In this document: in pieces, positions 1 through 9,744 of the stretch
Layout: every line of letters starts with the position of its first letter
Numbering within the stretch: position 1 is the stretch's first letter
Origin: Oceanidesulfovibrio marinus
GTDB taxonomy: Bacteria; Desulfobacterota; Desulfovibrionia; Desulfovibrionales; Desulfovibrionaceae
DNA length: 64,000 nt
NCBI RefSeq assembly: GCF_013085545.1
Contig: NZ_CP039543.1
Span: 2,108,001-2,172,000, forward strand
Direction of reading: 5' to 3'
Made by a program: the position numbers and the translations under genes
The notes under the pieces: model-generated
Seen by the model: only the letters and a program-made list of their open reading frames with translations
What the model was told of the DNA's origin: nothing
Databases searched by the model: none

Positions 1-319
1 CAATCAGCGTGAGCAGCACGATGGCCATGGTGATCCAGGTGAGCGCGGCCGAGAAGAATCGCCAGCCGTCCAGCTCGTCCAGGGTGAAGCGCTCGGAGAG
101 CAGCGGGATGAGGGTGATCGCGAAGTAGCCGCCGGCAAGCAGATAGTTGATGAAGTCCGGCACGACGAACGCCGCGAAATAGATGTCCGACTCCAGCGTG
201 GCGCCGAAGTGGTAGGCAATGACCTTGTCCCGCACAAGGCCCATGAGCCTGGAGAGCAGGATGGAGCTGGCCATGATGATGGAGGCCAGCCCCAGAGAGT
301 GGGAGCGTCCGGCTATCAT
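1..319 (-). CDS. murJ: MurJ/MviN lipid II flippase, N-terminal part (runs off the window)
   Basis: Reading the reverse strand from an ATG at 319 gives about 106 codons before the window edge. The product opens with a short tail and then hydrophobic helices, including SRLMGLVRDKVIAYHFGA and a stretch ending NYLLAGGYFAITLIPLLSE, the typical start of the MurJ (MviN) family of the MOP exporter fold. MurJ moves the peptidoglycan precursor lipid II across the inner membrane. A GGGA lies about 10 bases before the ATG, a weak ribosome site. The C-terminal three quarters of the gene lie outside the window. The peroxiredoxin gene diverges on the other side of a 184-base gap. Confidence 0.85.
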   Translation of the reverse strand, partial: MIAGRSHSLGLASIIMASSILLSRLMGLVRDKVIAYHFGATLESDIYFAAFVVPDFINYLLAGGYFAITLIPLLSERFTLDELDGWRFFSAALTWITMAIVLLTLI

Positions 320-423
320 GGGCAATTCCCTAACCGTCCCTGCCCGGTGCGTAAAGTCGGAAAAATTTTTGATCCGGCACAGAATTTCCCGCCTATGTCT
401 TCCACCTTTCTCGTAACTGCGGT

Positions 424-436
424 ATAGTAACACTAT
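424..436. promoter_or_regulatory. short inverted repeat in the murJ-peroxiredoxin gap, possible operator
   Basis: ATAGT-AAC-ACTAT is a perfect 5-base inverted repeat in the AT-richer centre of the divergent promoter region, about 70 bases before the peroxiredoxin start. It could be a regulator site, but the arms are short and no family assignment is possible. Confidence 0.2.
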
Positions 437-503
437 CTATGCATTCTATTGATGATCTTTCATTAAACGTATTACTCAGCACTATTCGAAAGGAGGCATT
501 TCC

Positions 504-1154
504 ATGGAGTATCCGTCTATGCCGCTTCTCGGCGACAAGTTCCCCAAGCTCAAGGTCAACACCACCCGCGGCCACATGAAGCTGCCCCACGACCTGAAAG
601 GCAGCTGGTTCATCCTGTTCAGCCATCCGGCGGACTTCACGCCGGTCTGCACCACGGAGTTCTACGCCTTCCAGAGCCGCGTGGCCGACTTCGAGGCGCT
701 CAATTGCAAGCTCATCGGCCTCTCCATCGACCAGGTCTTCTCGCACATCAAGTGGACCGAGTGGATCGAGGAGAAGCTGGGCAAGGAGATCACCTTCCCC
801 ATCATCGCTGACGACCAGGGCCGCATCGGCATGGAGCTCGGCATGATCCATCCCGGCAAGGGCGCTTCCACGGTGCGCGCCGTTTTCATTGTGGACCCGG
901 AAGGCATTCTCCGTCTGACTCTCTACTACCCGCAGGAGATCGGCCGGAACATGGACGAGCTGCTTCGCGCCCTCCGCGCCCTGCAGGTCTCCGACAAGAA
1001 CGGCGTGGCCGTGCCGGCCAATTGGCCTGACAACGAGCTCATCGGCAACGGCGTCATCATTCCGCCGGCCCAGGACGTGAAGTCCGCCAAGGAGCGGCCC
1101 CAACAGTACGAGTGCTACGACTGGTGGTTCTGCCACAAGAAGCTCGAGGAGTAA
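504..1154 (+). CDS. archaeal-type (Prx6 group) peroxiredoxin
   Basis: A 216-residue thiol peroxidase of the AhpC/TSA superfamily that reduces peroxides in the cytoplasm. The peroxidatic motif [13 protein letters not shown] places the catalytic cysteine at residue 49. The C-terminal arm carries two further cysteines (204 and 210) in [11 protein letters not shown], the arrangement of long-armed archaeal peroxiredoxins, which use a C-terminal cysteine for resolution and form large rings. The start is fixed by AAGGAGG eight bases upstream. The gene stands alone before a hairpin and then a pair of sulfur-permease genes. In an anaerobe this fits an oxygen or peroxide defence role. The electron donor is not encoded nearby. 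Confidence 0.93.
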   Translation: MEYPSMPLLGDKFPKLKVNTTRGHMKLPHDLKGSWFILFSHPADFTPVCTTEFYAFQSRVADFEALNCKLIGLSIDQVFSHIKWTEWIEEKLGKEITFPIIADDQGRIGMELGMIHPGKGASTVRAVFIVDPEGILRLTLYYPQEIGRNMDELLRALRALQVSDKNGVAVPANWPDNELIGNGVIIPPAQDVKSAKERPQQYECYDWWFCHKKLEE

Positions 1155-1190
1155 GTACGGAGCCTTGCTATGCAAGGAGCACGAAACGAA

Positions 1191-1223
1191 ACGGCCGCGT
1201 CTCTCTGCATGAGGCGCGGCCGT
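1191..1223 (+). terminator. hairpin downstream of the peroxiredoxin gene
   Basis: ACGGCCGCG and CGCGGCCGT form a perfect 9-base-pair stem with a 15-base loop. A smaller stem (CCTTGC-TAT-GCAAGG, 1163-1177) precedes it. No T run follows, so it may be a weak terminator or a transcript-end stabiliser; read-through into the permease genes is possible. Confidence 0.45.
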
Positions 1224-1250
1224 ATACATTCCAACCAGGAGTCTTGAGCA

Positions 1251-1760
1251 ATGGACAGATGGAAGCCGATGAGCCCGTACCTCGGCGGGCTTCTCACAGG
1301 GTTGCTCATCATCGCGTCCGTGCTGGTGGCCGGCAAGTACTTCGGCGCATCCACCAGCTACGTGCGCACGGCCGGCATGCTGGAGCAGACCGTGGCCCCG
1401 GAGCATGTGGCCTCCCTGGGTTACTACCAGAAAGAGCAGCCCATCGTGGAGTGGCAGTGGATGTTCGTGCTCGGCATCATGATCGGCTCGTTCATCGCCT
1501 CGCGCGCCTCGGGCGCCTTCGAGCTCACCGGCACGCCATCCACGTGGCGGGAGCGCTTCGGCCCCAGCCCGATCAAGCGGGGGCTCGTCGCCTTCTTCGG
1601 CGGCGCAATAGCATTGTTCGGCGCACGCCTGGCCGGGGGCTGCCCCTCGGGCCACGGCCTGTCCGGCGGCCTGCAGCTCGCGGTCTCCGGCTACATCGCG
1701 CTCGTCTGCTTTTTCATCGGCGGGCTGATCATGGCGCGCATCGTCTACAAGGGGAGGTAG
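1251..1760 (+). CDS. YeeE/YedE-family sulfur permease, first half-size subunit
   Basis: A 169-residue membrane protein with four or so hydrophobic segments. It carries the family signature GGCPSGHGLSGG with the conserved cysteine at residue 131. Full-length YeeE (TsuA) proteins, known thiosulfate permeases, have two such repeats and about 350 residues; here each repeat is a separate gene. The next gene follows after two bases, so the two are almost certainly co-translated and assemble together. The start follows CAGGAG about 11 bases upstream. The substrate is probably thiosulfate or a related sulfur species, by family inference only. Confidence 0.85.
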   Translation: MDRWKPMSPYLGGLLTGLLIIASVLVAGKYFGASTSYVRTAGMLEQTVAPEHVASLGYYQKEQPIVEWQWMFVLGIMIGSFIASRASGAFELTGTPSTWRERFGPSPIKRGLVAFFGGAIALFGARLAGGCPSGHGLSGGLQLAVSGYIALVCFFIGGLIMARIVYKGR

Positions 1761-1762
1761 CC

Positions 1763-2299
1763 ATGCAGCTCGACATACAACTTTTCTGGGGCCTCATCAC
1801 CGGCATCCTCTTCGGCGTGCTGCTGGAGCGCTCCCGCGTGGCCCGCTACGACAAGCAGCTCCTCGCCCTGCGGCTCATGGACATGACCATCGTCAAGTTC
1901 ATGCTCACCACCATCGTGGTCGCGGCCGTCGGCATATACGCCCTGGTCGCGGCAGGCGCGGTCACCCTGTCCATCAAGCCCGCCATCCTGGGCGCGAACA
2001 TTGCCGGCGGGCTGATATTCGGCCTGGGCTGGGGCCTGGTGGGCTACTGCCCCGGCACCGCAGCCGCCGCCTTTGGCGAGGGCCGGCTCGACGCACTCTG
2101 GGCCATGGCCGGCATGGTCCTGGGCGGCGCGCTCTACGCCGAGGCCTACCCTGCGATGCAAGCCACGGTGCTCACCTGGGGCGACTATGGGAAGATCACC
2201 ATCCCCACGGCCCTGGGGGTGAGCCCATGGCTGGTCATCGCAGTGCTCGTCGTGTGCGCCGCCCTGCTCTTCCGCTTTTTCGAGCGGCGCGGGCTGTAG
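1763..2299 (+). CDS. YeeE/YedE-family sulfur permease, second half-size subunit
   Basis: A 178-residue hydrophobic protein matching the second half of YeeE-type permeases, with GLVGYCPGTAAAA and its conserved cysteine at residue 96. GGGGAGG at the end of the preceding gene is its ribosome site. It starts two bases after that stop codon, so the pair behaves as one operon encoding a split sulfur transporter. In full-length TsuA the central conserved cysteines relay thiosulfate, so one cysteine per half is expected. The gene ends 16 bases before the converging acetolactate synthase gene. Confidence 0.85.
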   Translation: MQLDIQLFWGLITGILFGVLLERSRVARYDKQLLALRLMDMTIVKFMLTTIVVAAVGIYALVAAGAVTLSIKPAILGANIAGGLIFGLGWGLVGYCPGTAAAAFGEGRLDALWAMAGMVLGGALYAEAYPAMQATVLTWGDYGKITIPTALGVSPWLVIAVLVVCAALLFRFFERRGL

Positions 2300-2314
2300 A
2301 ACGCACGCCCATGC

Positions 2315-4054
2315 TCAGGCCGTTGCATCACGCGCGCTGAGCATGCAGGTGTTCACCTCTCCCGGAGGAACCATGGGCCAGACCGCGGCATGCTCGGCCA
2401 CGGGAACGCGGATCAGCCGCGGGCCATGCGCCGCCAGCGCCTCGGCAAGCATGGCCGGGCCGTCGCAGGCCGTGGCCAGGTCCCACGCCTGGATGCCGAA
2501 GCCCCGCGCCACGGCGGCGTAGTCCGTCCCCGCGCAAAAGCCCGAGGAGCCGTCGCGGCCACCATGGAAGAGGTCCTGCTGCTGCCGGACCAGTCCCAAC
2601 CCGCCGTTGTCCATGAGCAAAATGGCGATGTCCGCGCCGGTCTCGCGCAGCGTGGCCAGCTCCTGCACGTTCATCAGCAGGCTGCCGTCGCCGGTGACGA
2701 GCAGAACGCGCTCTCCCGGTGCGCTCATTGCTGCGCCGAGGGCCGCCGGCAGGCCAAAGCCCATGGTGCCCAGGCCGCCGGAGGTGAGCCACCTGCCCGG
2801 CCGCTGGAAGGGATAGGCCTGCGCCGTCCACATCTGATGCTGTCCCACGTCGGTGACGAGGACGGCGTCCGGTCCCATGATCTCGCCGGCCATGCGGATG
2901 ACCGTGCGTGGCCCGTCGCCGGGATCGTGGCACGGCGCGTCCTGCGATTCCGACTCCGCGCAGCTCCCGTGCCGTGTGCGCCCGTGGCATGCACCCTCCA
3001 GCATGACCAGCAGAATGGCCAGCACCTCGCCGGCGTCGCCGGTCAGGAAGATGTCGCCGTCGTGGCGCCGGGCCGAGGGGTCGGCGTCGATGCGCACGAT
3101 GCGCGCCTCGGGACAGAAGCCTTCCATGCGTCCGGTGGTGCGGTCGCCCAGGCGCGCACCCACGCACAGTAACACGTCGCTGGCCGCAATGGCCGCGTTG
3201 GCCGCCGGCGTGCCATGCATGCCGCACATGCCGAGATAATCCGGATGGTCATGCGCCACGGCGCCCAGGCCCAGCAGCGTGGACGTCATGGGCGCGCCGA
3301 TCTCCCTGGCCAGACGCGCCGCCAACGCACCGGCCTGGGGCGAGCGCACGGCCCCGGCGCCCAGCAGGATGACCGGCCGCTCGCACCGCTTAAGCTGCTC
3401 CGCGGCGCGGGACAAACCGGCCATGTCCATGACGCACTGGTCCGAAGCGACGTGCTGCTCAAAGTGAAAGGAGCGCGCATGCCCGTTGCCAGTGCGCTCC
3501 AGCTGCACGTCCTTGGGAACGTCGATGAGCACTGGCCCGGGCCGGGGCGAGGCCGCGACCTCGAAGGCGAGGTTCAGGAGCTCCTCCAGCTCGTCGGCGG
3601 ATTCCGCCCGCCACGCCGCCTTGACGGCCGGCTTGCTCATGGCCGTGATGTCCGCCTCCTGAAAGGCACGGGTGCCGAGCAGCGCACGCGGCACCTGGCC
3701 CGTAATGGCGACAACAGGAACGCCGTCGGCATGGGCGTCGGCCAGGGCGGTGAGCAGGTTGGTGGCTCCAGGGCCGGATGTGGCGAAGCAGACCCCGGGA
3801 CGACCGGTGAGCCGCGCCGCGCCCTGGGCCATGAAACCGGCGGCCTGCTCGTGCCGGACCAGCACGTGCCGCAGGATCTCGCTTTTGCCCAGCGTCTCGT
3901 ACAACGGCAGGTTGGCTCCTCCCGGAATACCGAACACCTGACGCACGCCGTGATCTTCCAGGGTGCGGACGATGCACTCCGCACCCGTGGGTTTATGGAA
4001 GATGGCGTGGGCGTCGGCCATCTCCTCCGGCCGTGTCTTTGAAGATTGCAGCAT
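2315..4054 (-). CDS. ilvB: acetolactate synthase, large (catalytic) subunit type
   Basis: A 579-residue thiamine-diphosphate enzyme. It has the N-terminal pyrimidine-binding domain (FGIPGGANLPLYE, with the catalytic glutamate in RHEQAAGFMAQGAAR), a central domain, and a C-terminal diphosphate-binding motif GDGSLLMNVQELATL. The ending GLVRQQQDLFHGG resembles IlvB/IlvG. Acetolactate synthase makes the first committed intermediate of valine, leucine and isoleucine. The start at 4054 is preferred because AGGAGG lies just upstream; an in-frame extension would read through a terminator hairpin. No small regulatory subunit gene adjoins it. Expression is very probably controlled by the attenuator directly upstream (4101-4293). 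A related TPP decarboxylase cannot be fully excluded, but the leader supports the branched-chain assignment. Confidence 0.85.
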   Translation of the reverse strand: MLQSSKTRPEEMADAHAIFHKPTGAECIVRTLEDHGVRQVFGIPGGANLPLYETLGKSEILRHVLVRHEQAAGFMAQGAARLTGRPGVCFATSGPGATNLLTALADAHADGVPVVAITGQVPRALLGTRAFQEADITAMSKPAVKAAWRAESADELEELLNLAFEVAASPRPGPVLIDVPKDVQLERTGNGHARSFHFEQHVASDQCVMDMAGLSRAAEQLKRCERPVILLGAGAVRSPQAGALAARLAREIGAPMTSTLLGLGAVAHDHPDYLGMCGMHGTPAANAAIAASDVLLCVGARLGDRTTGRMEGFCPEARIVRIDADPSARRHDGDIFLTGDAGEVLAILLVMLEGACHGRTRHGSCAESESQDAPCHDPGDGPRTVIRMAGEIMGPDAVLVTDVGQHQMWTAQAYPFQRPGRWLTSGGLGTMGFGLPAALGAAMSAPGERVLLVTGDGSLLMNVQELATLRETGADIAILLMDNGGLGLVRQQQDLFHGGRDGSSGFCAGTDYAAVARGFGIQAWDLATACDGPAMLAEALAAHGPRLIRVPVAEHAAVWPMVPPGEVNTCMLSARDATA

Positions 4055-4100
4055 GTGGCGCCTCCTGGCTGGTGTGGCTCCCGCATGCGCCGGTGAAGAA

Positions 4101-4137
4101 AATAAAAGCCCCCACCGGCGCGCTGCCGGCGGGGGCT
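4101..4137 (-). terminator. intrinsic terminator of the ilvB attenuator
   Basis: On the reverse strand AGCCCCCGCCGGC pairs with GCCGGTGGGGGCT over 13 base pairs (one G-U) around a 5-base loop and is followed by TTTTATTTT. It lies between the leader-peptide stop and the ilvB ribosome site, where a Rho-independent attenuator belongs. Confidence 0.88.
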
Positions 4138-4164
4138 CGTTGAATCCGATCAATGAAATACGAC

Positions 4165-4293
4165 TTACGGACACGCATCCCGACGGCGCGGCGCACCAAT
4201 ACCTACTACGACTACTACGAGCTGTTGGCCGGATAGGACGGCCGCGAAGCCGGCAGGGCGGCTGGAGTGCGTGGTCATGGTCGGGATAAACAT
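4165..4293 (-). CDS. branched-chain leader peptide (IvbL-like)
   Basis: A 42-codon reading frame upstream of ilvB whose product contains LVVVVVGIG: one Leu, five Val and one Ile codon nearly in a row. Four of the five valine codons are GTA, unusual in this GC-rich genome, which should make the run very sensitive to charged valine tRNA. The first ATG (4293) has GGAAAG roughly 12 bases upstream; a second in-frame ATG at 4278 lacks one. The stop lies 28 bases before the terminator stem. Leader peptides of this type control ilvB and ilvG in enterobacteria: stalling at the run lets an alternative structure form and prevents termination. The amino acid run, terminator and target gene are seen; the mechanism is inferred. 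Confidence 0.8.
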   Translation of the reverse strand: MFIPTMTTHSSRPAGFAAVLSGQQLVVVVVGIGAPRRRDACP

Positions 4294-4545
4294 CTGTTCG
4301 CTCACTTTCCTACCCCATGCTCCAATCCTGCACAGGTTGTCAAGCGGCAACCTGCTTTTTTGAAACCCCAGCACCGTGTTATCTTTTTCCAATAATGGAA
4401 ATACACTTAAAACAAATGGACTTATATTTTTCTGAACTATGATTATTGCTGTTACGAAAATGAAAAATAATATATACAAAATCAGCAATCGATACCGCAC
4501 AGACAAACTACCAAACCACAACTTTGTTCGAAAGGGGAGCACGCG

Positions 4546-6972
4546 ATGTTCCAGAAATTCGTTGAACATCTCAGGATCGGGCACAAGCTTGCCATAATGA
4601 GCATCTTTTTCTTTCTGCCCATTGCAGTCCTCCTCTATCTGATGGTCGCTGGAATTCAATACGACATCAGATTCTCAACACTCGAAGTCTACGGCAATAC
4701 TTATCAACGGCCTTTGGAAAAACTACTTGCCGATGTACAGAACCATCGCCTTTACAAGGTCACCGAATTTGACAAAAGCCTTGGCGATCTTGAACAATCT
4801 ATAGCCACTTCACTTCAGGAGTTGCAGGCGATCCACGATGCTATCGGAGTCGATTTGCAGTTCACACCGGAAGGCCTGGACAAGCGCGGCCGTGGCGGCC
4901 TTGTACCGGAGCGGCTTGCCGAGCGCTGGGACGCCGCCAAATCGGCAGAGGATATTTCGGCGTACGATACGGTGATTGCCGACGTGCAGGAAATGATCAC
5001 CCACGCGGGCGACACCTCCAACCTCATCCTGGACCCGGATCTCGACAGCTACTACCTGATGGACATGACGCTACTCGCCCTGCCCCAGACGCAGGCCCGG
5101 CTTGGGGATATCATGCTCGCCGGCGCCAATATTCTGGGCAACCCGATGGGGCCTGCGAAACGCGTGCAGATGGCCGTCTATGCGGCGCAGCTCCAGGACT
5201 CCGACATCGCCCGCGTCCTGGGCAGCGCCGAGACCGCGCTCAACGAAGACCAGAACTTCTACGGCGTCTCCGAGACCCTGGCCAAAAACCTCCAGCCGGC
5301 GCTGGACGACTACAAACAGAAGAACGCGATCTTCCTGGGTATGCTGGGGGAAATCGCGGACCCGATGCTGCCCCAGCCGTCCAGAGACAAGTTCTTCGAG
5401 GCAGGCCTTGCGGCGCGCCAGTCCGCCTTCGACCTCTGGGACACAACGGCGCAGGAGCTGGATATCCTGCTGGGCAAGCGCATCGACTCATACAAGAGCC
5501 GCCGGCTCATCTCCCTGGTGCTCGCCGGCATCTCCATTCTCGTGGCCCTGACCCTCACCGTGCTTGTGGGCCGCAGCATAACCAGGCCGGTCGCCCAGCT
5601 GGACAACTTTACGGACAAGGTGGCCCATGGCGATCTGACCGCCGTCCTCGCGGGCCGCTTCTCCGGGGAGCTCAGGGACCTGGCCGGGAACATCAAGGCC
5701 ATGGTCGACGAGCTCAAGCAGCGGCTGGGCTTCTCCCAGGGCATTCTGGACGGCATCACCATGCCCTGCGTCGTGGTCGACCAGAACAGGAAGCTCACCT
5801 TCGTCAACAACCAGCTCCTGGACCTGATGCGCAAGGGAGGCAGCCCGGAGGGCTTCCTGGGCAGCGAGCTCGCCTCGTTTTTCCCGCGCAACCCACGTAT
5901 CGCCGAGACCATACTGAGTTGCCTGAGCTCGGAAACTGTTGTGCTCGACCACGAGATCCAGGGGCAGGACATGGACGGGCAGCCCTTTGACATCCTGCTC
6001 TCCGTCACCCCGGTCTACGACCTGGACAACGCCTTGCTCGGCGTTTTCGCCCAGTTTACCGTGCTCACCCGGATCAAGGAGCAGGAGGCCAGGCTGCGCG
6101 AGCAGAACACGATCATCTCCGGCGCGGCGGAACGCGCCCGCTCCATCGCCGCCGCCGTGATCCAGGCAGTGGAGGGCCTTTCGGCCCAGGTGACCCAGGC
6201 CACGGAAGGAGCCGGCAGACAGAAGGCGCGCTCGTCCGAGACGGCTGCGGCCATGGAGCAGATGAACTACACTGTGCTGGAGGTGGCGAAGAACGCTGGT
6301 TCTGCGGCCGAGCAAGCTGAGTCCGCCCGGGAGCGCGCACAGGAGGGACGGAGCATTGTCGACCAGTCCGTCACAGCCATCGGCCGAGTGGCGGAGCTTT
6401 CCGAGGAGCTGCGAAATAACATGGCGGAGCTGAGCACCGAGGTGAGCTCCATCGGCCGGATCATGGGCGTTATCTCGGACATCGCCGACCAGACCAACCT
6501 GCTGGCGCTGAACGCAGCCATCGAGGCGGCGCGGGCCGGCGAGGCCGGCCGGGGATTCGCCGTGGTCGCCGACGAGGTGCGGAAGCTGGCGGAAAAAACC
6601 ATGGTGGCAACCCAGGAGGTGGGCAGCGCGATCGAGTCCATCCAGAACGGCGCGCAACGGAACGAGCACAGCGTGGTGCAGGCGACCGAGGCCGTGGAGG
6701 AGGCCAAGACCCTGTCCGGCCGGTCCGGAGAGGCGTTGGCCGCTATCGTCTCGCTGGTGCAGTCCAACACCGACCAGGTGCGCTCCATCGCCACGGCGGC
6801 CGAGGAGCAGTCCACGGCCAGCGACGAGATCAACCACGCCATCGACGAGATCAACGGGATCAGCGACGAGACCAGCCAGGGCATGAACGGCGCAGCCGCC
6901 GACGTGACGGCCCTGGCCGAGCAGGCACGCAAGCTGGAGGTCGTCATCGAGGAGCTCGTGGCCACGTGCTGA
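4546..6972 (+). CDS. methyl-accepting chemotaxis protein with PAS domain
   Basis: An 808-residue chemoreceptor. Membrane helix 1 is at about residues 15-37, a long helical periplasmic domain follows to about 317, and membrane helix 2 is at about 320-343. A HAMP segment ([10 protein letters not shown]) runs to about 395, then a PAS domain ([16 protein letters not shown]) to about 510. The C-terminal signalling hairpin contains the conserved tip [19 protein letters not shown] near residues 658-676. It would sense a ligand outside, and possibly a second signal through the PAS domain, and control CheA. No CheW-binding or CheR tether pentapeptide is seen at the C-terminus. GGGGAG precedes the ATG. 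The ligand is unknown. Confidence 0.95.
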   Translation: MFQKFVEHLRIGHKLAIMSIFFFLPIAVLLYLMVAGIQYDIRFSTLEVYGNTYQRPLEKLLADVQNHRLYKVTEFDKSLGDLEQSIATSLQELQAIHDAIGVDLQFTPEGLDKRGRGGLVPERLAERWDAAKSAEDISAYDTVIADVQEMITHAGDTSNLILDPDLDSYYLMDMTLLALPQTQARLGDIMLAGANILGNPMGPAKRVQMAVYAAQLQDSDIARVLGSAETALNEDQNFYGVSETLAKNLQPALDDYKQKNAIFLGMLGEIADPMLPQPSRDKFFEAGLAARQSAFDLWDTTAQELDILLGKRIDSYKSRRLISLVLAGISILVALTLTVLVGRSITRPVAQLDNFTDKVAHGDLTAVLAGRFSGELRDLAGNIKAMVDELKQRLGFSQGILDGITMPCVVVDQNRKLTFVNNQLLDLMRKGGSPEGFLGSELASFFPRNPRIAETILSCLSSETVVLDHEIQGQDMDGQPFDILLSVTPVYDLDNALLGVFAQFTVLTRIKEQEARLREQNTIISGAAERARSIAAAVIQAVEGLSAQVTQATEGAGRQKARSSETAAAMEQMNYTVLEVAKNAGSAAEQAESARERAQEGRSIVDQSVTAIGRVAELSEELRNNMAELSTEVSSIGRIMGVISDIADQTNLLALNAAIEAARAGEAGRGFAVVADEVRKLAEKTMVATQEVGSAIESIQNGAQRNEHSVVQATEAVEEAKTLSGRSGEALAAIVSLVQSNTDQVRSIATAAEEQSTASDEINHAIDEINGISDETSQGMNGAAADVTALAEQARKLEVVIEELVATC

Positions 6973-7105
6973 TGTGAACCGGATGATACGGCGCCTATAA
7001 CTGGGATGGTGCGCTTCCTTTTCCCGACGGATGTGCTATGAATGTGGCTTCTCGTGAACTTTTGCCTTGCGACCGCGAACTTTTGTCTTCCGACAAGGAG
7101 CCACC

Positions 7106-7267
7106 ATGGCTGATTTCATCCGTATCGTCCTTTCCGTAATCATCCCGCCCCTCGGCGTTTTCATGCAGGTAGGCCTGGGCAAGGACTTCTGGATCAACAT
7201 CCTGCTCACGCTGCTCGGCTATATCCCCGGACTGGTCCACGCCATCTGGATCATCGCTAAAAAGTAG
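7106..7267 (+). CDS. Pmp3/YqaE-family small membrane protein
   Basis: A 53-residue protein with two hydrophobic helices separated by a short polar turn. It has the family pattern of an early IIPPLGVFMQVGLGKDF and a later NILLTLLGYIPGLVHAIW. These proteolipids sit in the inner membrane and are often induced by salt or envelope stress. AAGGAG lies about seven bases upstream. It is a single gene followed by its own terminator. Confidence 0.9.
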   Translation: MADFIRIVLSVIIPPLGVFMQVGLGKDFWINILLTLLGYIPGLVHAIWIIAKK

Positions 7268-7280
7268 CACTCTTCCCATA

Positions 7281-7325
7281 GCGGCTGGAGCGCCCTGGCC
7301 ATGGCGCCCAGCCGTTCCTTTTTCT
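7281..7325 (+). terminator. terminator after the Pmp3-like gene
   Basis: GCGGCTGG-A-GCGCC pairs with GGCGC-CCAGCCGT with one bulged base, and is followed by a T-rich tract (TCCTTTTTCTT). Confidence 0.75.
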
Positions 7326-7426
7326 TCGCAATCTGGTCGCGGCTCATTGCACGCGGCTGATTTCCGTGTATATAATGAACTAAAACTTCAGATTGTCATA
7401 TCGGAAGCGAAAAGGACTCCTGCTCC

Positions 7427-9607
7427 ATGGCCCCACGGACATATCGCATCAATGCCATTAAAGTGGCGGTATTCTACGCTATCGCCGGTGCGATATGGAT
7501 CATTTTCTCCGATCTCTACGCCAAGCACCTCTCCGAGGTGCCTTCGCCCGTGGCCTGGTACCAGATGTCCAAGGGGCTGCTCTTCGTCTTCCTCTCCGCC
7601 CTGCTCATCTACATACTCTCCGCGCGGCAGATGCTCAGCCTTCTCGAAGCGCGCAAGCTCCACGAGGAGTCCGAGAGCCGTTACCGCACCATTGTCGAAA
7701 ACGTCACGGACGCCCTGATCATCTTCTCCGGCAAGGGAACCGTGACCTACGCCAACCCGATGGCCTGCGAGATGCTCGGCAAGTCCCTGGACGAGATCCA
7801 GTCGCTGGACCCTCGCGCCTTCATCCCCACGGGCATGTACGATCTCTACAGCAAGGCATGGGAGCTGGCCGAACGCGGCGAGGCATTCTTCGGGGAGGAC
7901 TCGAGCCCGGAGATCCATCCCAAGCGCACCGTGCACTTCGAGTATCGCACCACGCCCATGATGTACGACGGTACGCTGCATCTTCTGGCCAGCTTCCGCG
8001 ACATCACGGAAAGCAAACAATCGGCCCAGGCCCTCATCCGCTCTGAAAGTAAGTTCCGTAACGTTCTGGAAAACATTCCGCTCATCGGCATATCCCTGGA
8101 CATGCAGGGCAGGCTCACGTTCGCAAACGACCATTTCCTGGCGCTGACCGGCTACAGCCGCAAGGAAGCGCTGGGCAAGGACTGGTTCGAGACCTTCATC
8201 CCCAAAGACATACGCAATATCGTACGCTCCGTGTACGAGAAAACCATGGAGCGCCAGAAGCTCGGCGAGCTCTCCACCTTTGAGAACGAGATACTCACCC
8301 GCTCCGGCGCCCGGCTCAAGGTGGCCTGGTCCAACGTGCTCACCCGCGACGTTCACGACCGCATCGTGGAGGTTACGTGCGTGGGCGTGGATCTTACGGA
8401 GCGTGTCCGCGCAGAGAACGCCCTGCGAACAGCCAAGACGGCCGCCGAGATTGCCAACCAGGCCAAGAGTGAGTTCCTGGCCACCATGAGCCACGAGGTG
8501 CGAACGCCCCTCAACGGCGTCATGGGCATGCTTCAGCTCATGGAATCCACCTCGCTGGACGAGGAGCAGCGCGAGTACATTGCCACTGCCATGGACTCCA
8601 GTATGAACCTGCTGCGAATCCTCAGCGATATCCTGGACATCTCGCGCATCGAGGCCGGCAAGTTCGAGCTGGTCGACGAGCCCTTCAGCATGGACGAAGT
8701 CATCGCGCCGGTGGTGGATACGTACAGCAAGGAGGCCGCGGCCAAGGGACTGGCCTTTCGCTGCGAGGTGGCCCCCAACGTCCCCCCCGAGCTGGAGGGC
8801 GACCCGGTCCGGCTCCGCCAGATCCTCTTCAATCTCGTGGGCAACGCGGTCAAGTACACGGAAACCGGTGAGGTCCTGCTGCAGGTAAGCGCCCTGCCCC
8901 ACGCCGCGAACCCTTCCCGCATCCCCCTGCATTTCGTGGTGCACGACACGGGCATCGGCATACCGGACCAGAAGATGAACGAGATCTTCGAGACGTTCAC
9001 CCAGGTGGACAGCTCCTACTCCCGCCGTTTCGGCGGTGTGGGGCTGGGCCTAGCCATCGTCAAACGGCTGGTGGGCATGATGGACGGCTCCCTGGCCATG
9101 GACAGCGAACCAGGCCGCGGCACCGACGCCCACGTGACCCTGTACCTGCGCTCCTCGGCCAGGGCAGAGGCTGCGCAACCAACACCGGCTGCGAGTGCCG
9201 AGCCCCTACCCTGCAGGCCACTGCGAGTGCTGGTGGTGGAGGACGAGACCGTGAACCGCTTCTACGCCGTGCGCATGTTGGAGAAGCTCGGGCACGAGAC
9301 CATCGAGGCCGCGGACGGCGAAAGCGCGCTGGAGAAGCTTGCCCGGGAGAAGTTCGACGTGGTGCTCATGGACATCCAGATGCCCAGGCTCGACGGCGTG
9401 AGCGCCACCCGCCGCATCCGGGAGGACACCTCGGGGGATTTCGATCCAGATATCCCGATCATCGCCATGACCGCCTACGCCATGCCCGGCGACGAGGAGG
9501 AGTTCAAGAGTGCGGGCATGGACGACTACCTGGCCAAGCCCGTGGAGGCCGAGGCCCTGGCCGAAGCGTTGGACAACGTAGCCAAACGCATCGCCGAGCC
9601 AGCATAG
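7427..9607 (+). CDS. hybrid sensor histidine kinase with two PAS domains and receiver
   Basis: A 726-residue membrane kinase. Two membrane helices (about 12-28 and 49-66) enclose a very short external loop. They are followed by two PAS domains (about 80-200 and 207-330), a HisKA domain with phospho-acceptor His356 in [13 protein letters not shown], an ATPase domain with the DTGIGIP motif, and a C-terminal receiver from about residue 600 with phospho-acceptor Asp649 in VVLMDIQMP. With little outside the membrane, sensing is probably by the PAS domains or membrane state. No response regulator gene is adjacent, so the output is unknown. The receiver implies a phosphorelay to a histidine phosphotransfer protein elsewhere. 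Confidence 0.93.
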   Translation: MAPRTYRINAIKVAVFYAIAGAIWIIFSDLYAKHLSEVPSPVAWYQMSKGLLFVFLSALLIYILSARQMLSLLEARKLHEESESRYRTIVENVTDALIIFSGKGTVTYANPMACEMLGKSLDEIQSLDPRAFIPTGMYDLYSKAWELAERGEAFFGEDSSPEIHPKRTVHFEYRTTPMMYDGTLHLLASFRDITESKQSAQALIRSESKFRNVLENIPLIGISLDMQGRLTFANDHFLALTGYSRKEALGKDWFETFIPKDIRNIVRSVYEKTMERQKLGELSTFENEILTRSGARLKVAWSNVLTRDVHDRIVEVTCVGVDLTERVRAENALRTAKTAAEIANQAKSEFLATMSHEVRTPLNGVMGMLQLMESTSLDEEQREYIATAMDSSMNLLRILSDILDISRIEAGKFELVDEPFSMDEVIAPVVDTYSKEAAAKGLAFRCEVAPNVPPELEGDPVRLRQILFNLVGNAVKYTETGEVLLQVSALPHAANPSRIPLHFVVHDTGIGIPDQKMNEIFETFTQVDSSYSRRFGGVGLGLAIVKRLVGMMDGSLAMDSEPGRGTDAHVTLYLRSSARAEAAQPTPAASAEPLPCRPLRVLVVEDETVNRFYAVRMLEKLGHETIEAADGESALEKLAREKFDVVLMDIQMPRLDGVSATRRIREDTSGDFDPDIPIIAMTAYAMPGDEEEFKSAGMDDYLAKPVEAEALAEALDNVAKRIAEPA

Positions 9608-9624
9608 GCACTGGTCCCCTGCAC

Positions 9625-9646
9625 GGTTGCCCCCAAAGGGGCGACC
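9625..9646 (+). terminator. hairpin after the hybrid kinase gene
   Basis: GGTTGCCCC and GGGGCGACC form a 9-pair stem (one G-T) with a 4-base loop just after the stop codon. The following bases are only mildly T-rich. Confidence 0.5.
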
Positions 9647-9744
9647 TTCCATTCCGGTTATTCGGCCCAGCCGCTCCCCTGTTTCGGGAAGCATCGTCTA
9701 GCATCGCCGGTCCTGTGAAGTCGGCCGGCGACTATCCTTGAGCC

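Noticed and set aside
393-1655. 420-residue reverse-strand open frame over peroxiredoxin and the first permease gene
   Set aside because: It lies opposite two clear genes, has no ribosome site and reads as low-complexity GC-rich shadow sequence.
2310-2345. 9-base inverted repeat CATGCTCAG/CTGAGCATG at the end of ilvB as a shared terminator
   Set aside because: No T run on either strand and an 18-base loop; it overlaps the ilvB stop region and may be chance.
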